From the NCBI GenBank assembly GCA_963853835.1, contig OY970825.1, positions 36,800,908 to 36,864,907 on the forward strand: a stretch of 64,000 bases of DNA, given 5' to 3'. The translations under genes were made by a program, and so were the position numbers. Shown here in pieces: positions 60,801 through 64,000 of the stretch. The stretch comes from Calendula officinalis. Taxonomy: Eukaryota > Streptophyta > Magnoliopsida > Asterales > Asteraceae. The notes below the pieces were generated by a model. It had not been told where the DNA came from. It saw nothing but the letters and a program-made list of their open reading frames with translations, and made no database searches. The first letter of the stretch is position 1, and each line of letters starts with the position of its first letter.

Positions 60801-61068
60801 TGCGAGAAATTTCGTTCAGGCTGCTCTGAAGCGCTTCATGCTTGTCAAATCTCTTACTGCTCGGATGGAAGATGTACAAATGGCTTTTGAAAGTGGCACA
60901 AAAAAGGTTCACCTGACTGCACCATACCGATCCCTTCCCTCCGAAATTCAAACTCGACGAACAGTTGTTCTGGGTGAACCTAACTTGGGAATGACCTACA
61001 CGAATCTCTTCAATGAAAGACTTTTCTTCCGTGTTTCAGACATTTCCAAGTTCTGTGACGGTACTTAA
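57807..61068 (+). pseudogene. Additional downstream ORF of the copia element
   Basis: Starts MAEEQIIDENTLVPLY. The N-terminal about 290 codons form a globular domain (VPTIYVQQFFRNLTL, then MIFTKDDLYDIFRL, then HVFTIFNRCLTGK) that resembles an extra ORF I recall beside copia pol in Asteraceae. Then comes a Pro/Gln/Ser/Thr-rich linker (58690-59490, runs of TTIPP) and a C-terminal globular part (to 61068, KKFLFQQIKLPFHEDRF). Stops at 58476-58478 and 58686-58688 and a frameshift near 59480 break it. Intact length would be about 1,085 codons. It occupies the env-like position of SIRE elements, but I see no signal peptide or membrane span at its start, so an envelope role is not supported. Real function is unknown. 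Confidence 0.65.
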
Positions 61069-61551
61069 AACCTTTAAAGAAAAAGTTGGAGAAAAAGGGA
61101 AGACACTTGAACAGGCTTCCCAGCAACCCAGAGAACACCTCCCTACGAAGCAACATCGACAAACTCATCACTGCCATTGATGACAGATTAAACTGGCACA
61201 CAGTGATTAGACACTTTGAGGTTCATCAGGGGGTACGAGAACGATGAAGAACGCCCACCTACACAACTGAATTCAGTAACCCACCACAAAAGTTTGGTCA
61301 ATATCATGGCCTCCGATGGCCTGACGAACCAGTTGCTCTCAAAAAACTAAACAAGAGGGTGTAGTGTTTCTCTACGCACCATGCGACTGATCAACCAGTT
61401 GGGTCGACCTCCTAGTGTACTTGGTTCGAACCATGACTGACCTAGAACATTAACTTGTTCTTGAGCGGTTAAAACCAAGTAGCTGATTTAATCCCTAAAT
61501 GCGGAACTGGGATTAAACCTGATCCTTAAACCCTAAAGGATTGGGATGTTG
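61069..61551 (+). other. Decayed 3' tail of the copia element
   Basis: Short recognisably coding-like pieces continue from the preceding ORF but with many stops. The region ends where a second retrotransposon LTR begins. No gene. Confidence 0.4.
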
Positions 61552-62493
61552 GAAATCTAGATTAGGTTAACAAGAAAGAAACCTTGTACGAAAAACTCGA
61601 ACACACACATTGCTTGTGTGGTTCGTTCGACCATCAACCAAAGAACCCTAGGGTTCTTTGGTCGAATTCGTCCAAGAGGGGAGAAGGGAGAAAAGGGTTT
61701 CCCAAAACATACCTTGTTGATTGCTTAAGATAGATCCACTAATGATGAACAAATCGAGCGATCTTCTAGTTAATCTAAGCAATGAACTTGGATCTTCAAG
61801 ACTTGAAGAACACGAAGAACGAAGAACACCAAAACTTGGTGTCTAGGTTCGGCCGATCGAAGGAGAGGGAGGGAGGAAGTATTTCGTGTGGTGTTAAGGG
61901 AATGATTAGGGTTAAATGAAACCTTAAGCCTTCTATTTATAATAGAATAAGTTTCATTTAAGTCCTCCTAGTTTAATTAAGATTAATCTCTTAATTAAAC
62001 TTATCCTTTTTACACTTCCTTCCCTTATAGTTTAACTAGTTATTATTGTTGCACTTAACTATTAAATGTCTAGTATTAATACACTAATAATTCGGTACCC
62101 ATATACACGAATTATATATACTTGTATTTATACTTCTAATAGTTAATTATATAATAACCTTTATATAATTTATACAACAATATTATCCAATTACTATATG
62201 ATTTAATAGCTTTAAATCATATCATGGATAATCTATAATTAACACATTGTATAATTACTCAACTAGTAAATGTACAAATACTTGTATTAATTAGTTAATT
62301 AAACTAATCTAGTAATAAGTTAATCTTAACTTAATACTTAACTGATTCATAATGACTATTATGAATCATTCCTCTTCGTAGTATCATTACTTATCTTGCT
62401 CGTATTACATGTACTCACAAGTGTGACCCTTAAGTGTTTCGTAGGCATGGATGTATCATCATAGGTTGACTAACTGTGCACATAATTCCTTCA
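61552..62493 (-). mobile_element. LTR of a second, minus-strand LTR retrotransposon
   Basis: Read on the minus strand it runs from TGAAGGAATTATGTGCACAG to AATCTAGATTTCCAACA, the TG...CA ends of an LTR. It is preceded by a polypurine tract ACAAGTGGGGGTC (plus strand GACCCCCACTTGT, 62494-62506). A promoter-like stretch (minus-strand TTATAAATAG, about 61940-61949) and an A/T-rich U3 are inside. The partner LTR is not in the window. Length about 942 bp. Confidence 0.6.
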
Positions 62494-64000
62494 GACCCCC
62501 ACTTGTGCAAGTTAGTAACCTTTGTCTTAATGATACGAGCTACAGTGGCCTTCTAGATGTGCATGTAGGTAACCAACCCATAAAAACAGCTTACGTAACC
62601 CAGGTATAGTTTATGAAAAACTCTTTAATAGCGTCTCCTAGTAAAGAACACGCTGTCTCTACTTCTTGGGAAAACTATGTTAGGCTTATCCCTTGCAGCA
62701 CGATATTTGTGATAATGTATACGAGCATGGTAGAAATTATCAACTCCTGTATTCGAAATCATTTTATGACTTCTTGATTCAAACTGCTGAGATAAACGAC
62801 AAAGAACAGATCAGTTCGTTTGGGCACGGCCGTGCACTTGCCAGTTTCTTATCAAGTCAAAGGACCTATAAATATCTCTCCTAAAGAGGAGGTGCAATTA
62901 CCATCTTGTTATATTTCGATTTAAAATACAACTTCCTTTGTACCCAGTATCGCCTCGTATGACAAACATATTTCAGAATTGTCTGAGTTGAACCAAAGAA
63001 CATTAGTCATTGTATCCTAAACCAAATACCTCAGGCTTAAGGACAATCCTAGTGAACAATACTTTTGAACTTTTCAACCACGAAGTATTGTCACGGTGGT
63101 CAATCCAATATTCGTTGAGCCTCCAACAGAATATCACCGATATTTGGTTTACACAAAACTTGTGTAGCTATCTTCGAAGAACTTCGAATCTTCCACCAAA
63201 TACCGCGATGACGTTAACGTCCCATCAAGGTTCCCACCAAGACGAGTAGTCACAGATTTTGTGTCTTCTTGAATAAATAGACTTTTATTCATGGATCTTG
63301 TAAAACATACAAAGTCTGAATAAAAATGATACTAACTCAGTATTATTCCTCACTGGACATAGATATTGAATTATTACTGGATCATTACTTATTCCTTTTG
63401 TTCGTGTTGATTACTTAATGATTCTTACAAACTTAATTATAACTTTATCACTGAACCAATCATTTCTATTAAACTAAAGACATAAGACGAGTATTTAGGA
63501 ATACTATTACTTTTGCCTTTGCTAGATATTGTTCTTCCAACAATCTAGAACATATTCTAGTCTTGCCTTTTATGTAATTCGGTAAACATGGGAGGATTGG
63601 AAATTAACTCCTTAGTTTCTTGAATTCATAAAACTATCCTTGTGACTAAAGCCTCTTTTAGTTACTTGGTTTGTAGATATTCTTACTAGTTAAAGAAATT
63701 TCCTCAAATGATTGTGTTATCCACTGAAGTGTTAACAACCTATTAGATATGCAATAATTAATCACAAGACTTGTGATCACGCTATTAGGTTTGCAATAAT
63801 CTAATCAACGATCATTTATTATTTCTCTTAACTCTTTGGCTAACGACTTGGTAAAACCTTGTTGTTAATGTCTTACTAACTTACTGAATTCACTAACATC
63901 TTTAATGAATTACGTTAGTCTTAGCTCCCACTTACTTTTATGGAACTTAAGCATCTCTTAAACTACTTTGACCTAGTCAATAACTTGTAGTTTAATCTTT
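62494..64000 (-). mobile_element. Interior of the minus-strand retrotransposon, partial
   Basis: Beyond the polypurine tract the sequence continues to the window edge with no long open frame on either strand. On the minus strand only scattered short frames appear (for example around GRYVIAVFGGRFEVL near 63150-63220), none convincingly reverse transcriptase or RNase H. Probably a long 3' untranslated region or decayed interior. Confidence 0.4.

Noticed and set aside
62693..63249. Short plus-strand open frames at 62693-62884 and 63010-63249
   Set aside because: They lie antisense in the interior of a minus-strand retrotransposon, are short, and show no motif.

Overview
This is plant nuclear DNA: AT-rich, intron-containing genes, and dense layers of plant transposons (Helitrons, MULEs, Stowaway- and hAT-type MITEs, tRNA-derived SINEs, an L1-type LINE, copia elements). 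The copia element at 49-61 kb has an extra ORF downstream of pol of a kind I associate with Asteraceae genomes, so a composite (daisy family) is the best guess. I cannot name a genus.

Only four host genes are well supported. Three are short two-exon genes at 3.5, 23.7 and 33.3 kb. Each encodes a 58-71 aa signal-peptide protein with a conserved short C-terminal G-G-[CS]-x-G-[CP]-W block. They form a tandem family that I do not recognise, and they are the most interesting content here. The fourth, at 40.0-42.7 kb, is an intact subfamily-II ethylene receptor, closest to EIN4, with one intron inside the coding sequence.

Region by region: 1-33 kb is a tandem array of peptide-gene units. Unit A (before 1 to about 13 kb) and unit B (about 13.5-32.8 kb) align through gene, introns, flanks and part of the spacer. 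Unit B has been inflated by insertions. Because the units are paralogous, each gives the empty site of insertions in the other, which fixes the ends of several Helitrons, MITEs and SINEs. 26.7-33 kb holds a minus-strand Helitron with an RPA-like ORF, a Pack-MULE carrying an INDETERMINATE-domain zinc-finger gene fragment, and another Helitron. 33.7-39.2 kb is mostly gene-free, with a long palindrome. 42.7-47.6 kb is gene-free with a MULE, a head-to-head MITE pair and a small Helitron. 47.6-64 kb is retrotransposon sequence: an LTR-like segment, a decayed SIRE-like copia element with gag, protease, integrase, RT, RNase H and a downstream ORF, then the LTR and part of the interior of a second, minus-strand element that runs off the window.

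Nothing seen in the sequence links the peptide genes to the ethylene receptor functionally; their proximity is only positional. All assignments are from reading motifs and repeats by eye; no database search or alignment program was run.
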